From the NCBI GenBank assembly GCA_023864145.1, contig JAIVER010000113.1, forward strand, positions 1 through 5,413: 5,413 nt of DNA, given 5' to 3'. The DNA is from Thiohalomonas sp. (GTDB lineage: Bacteria; Pseudomonadota; Gammaproteobacteria; GRL18). A program made the position numbers and the translations under genes. Numbering within the stretch: position 1 is the first letter of the stretch; every line of letters begins with the position of its first letter. Below, piece after piece: positions 5,180-5,413 of this stretch. The notes under the pieces were generated by a model. It saw nothing but the letters and a program-made list of their open reading frames with translations. It searched no databases and had not been told where the DNA came from.

Positions 5180-5260
5180 TTTGTGTGAGTTCTTATCAAT
5201 CGACTTCTAACGTCAGTTTACTGATGTTAGAAGTCACAAAATTGAAAGAACTCAAACAAA
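5180..5260 (+). repeat. long rRNA leader hairpin
   Basis: An inner 15-pair stem, GACTTCTAACGTCAG (5202-5216) with CTGATGTTAGAAGTC (5221-5235), has one G-U wobble and a UUUA loop. TCAAT (5196-5200) pairs with ATTGA (5241-5245) below it, and a 15-pair outer stem (5180-5194 with 5246-5260, one mismatch at 5185/5255) closes the structure, with a bulged A at 5195 and a short internal loop at 5201/5236-5240. It begins right after boxA and contains the boxC-like sequence. It probably shapes folding and processing of the pre-16S leader. Confidence 0.8.
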
Positions 5261-5280
5261 GTCAAAAACGGATCTGTTCA

Positions 5281-5294
5281 CTTAAGCAATTAAG
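5281..5294 (+). other. small leader hairpin with GCAA tetraloop
   Basis: CTTAA and TTAAG pair around GCAA, a stable GNRA tetraloop, within the pre-16S leader. The stem is only five pairs. It is followed by GTAATTCATT, a string that I also recall from the E. coli rrn leader at a comparable place. Confidence 0.45.
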
Positions 5295-5330
5295 CGATCA
5301 GAAGTAATTCATTTGAGATTGAGTTTGAGC

Positions 5331-5346
5331 GTTCCTCCTTTGGAAC
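5331..5346 (+). other. hairpin just upstream of mature 16S
   Basis: GTTCC (5331-5335) pairs with GGAAC (5342-5346) around TCCTTT, ending 10 bases before the predicted 16S 5' end. The preceding TTTGAGCGTT resembles the E. coli leader at this point. It may affect 16S 5' maturation. The RNase III stem partner, downstream of 16S, is outside the window. Confidence 0.45.
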
Positions 5347-5356
5347 AAACATGATT

Positions 5357-5413
5357 AAACTGAAGAGTTTGATCCTGGCTCAGATTGAACGCTGGCGGCA
5401 TGCTTAACACATG
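5357..5413 (+). rRNA. rrs: 16S ribosomal RNA, 5' end (partial)
   Basis: AAACTGAAGAGTTTGATCCT opens the gene, equivalent to E. coli 16S position 1 onward. The universal bacterial 27F site (5364-5383) is followed by ATTGAACGCTGGCGGCATGC and TTAACACATG, typical of Gammaproteobacteria. The window ends 57 bases into the gene. It is preceded by a promoter, boxA and a structured leader, so this is the first gene of an rRNA operon reading away from ptsP. The precise mature 5' end is placed by homology. Confidence 0.97.

Noticed and set aside
4874..5356. tRNA, riboswitch or small protein gene between ptsP and 16S
   Set aside because: No cloverleaf, T-loop GTTCGA-type motif or coding frame with a ribosome binding site was found; the region is explained as promoter and rRNA leader.
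1..5413. CRISPR array, toxin-antitoxin pair or defence island
   Set aside because: No direct-repeat array and no recognisable defence or toxin gene in any frame.

Overview
The window comes from an AT-rich gammaproteobacterium. Three things point there: the block HAD-IB phosphatase / rppH / ptsP, which has the same order in Pseudomonas (PA0335-PA0336-PA0337); the close RppH and EI-Ntr matches to gammaproteobacterial proteins; and the first 57 bases of a 16S rRNA gene with a gammaproteobacterial 5' end (GGCGGCATGCTTAACACATG). I cannot name a genus. The start codons GTG (phosphatase) and TTG (rppH) and several weak Shine-Dalgarno sites are notable.

Layout. (1) Positions 1-1242 are a decayed signalling and mobile-element zone. 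It holds a C-terminal scrap of what looks like an IS630-type transposase (3-128). This runs into a broken receiver domain (109-231) whose surviving 3' part is an open frame with a GHKL/RsbW-like ATPase domain (232-849, + strand). Facing it is a single-domain CheY-like response regulator broken by a frameshift (861-1242, - strand). (2) Positions 1243-4873 are a healthy conserved block. It contains a HAD-IB phosphatase (- strand, probable histidinol-phosphatase), a 146-bp divergent promoter region with two back-to-back extended -10 promoters and a nested 47-bp dyad, then rppH and ptsP (+ strand, 23 bp apart, probably one operon). A run of eight G lies where the ptsP Shine-Dalgarno belongs. (3) Positions 4874-5413 hold the start of an rRNA operon: an A/T-rich UP-like region, a near-consensus sigma-70 promoter (TTGACG-16-TATAAT), a boxB-like hairpin, boxA, a very long leader hairpin, two smaller hairpins and the 5' end of 16S rRNA.

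Function. RppH removes pyrophosphate from 5' ends of mRNA and starts 5'-dependent decay. PtsP (EI-Ntr) is the PEP-dependent first kinase of the nitrogen PTS. The phosphatase probably acts in histidine synthesis. These are housekeeping genes. I see no defence system, CRISPR array or new multi-gene system here. The points most worth a second look are the nested dyad in the rppH leader, the G8 tract before ptsP, the two broken receiver genes beside a transposase scrap, and the dyad filling the spacer of the rRNA promoter.
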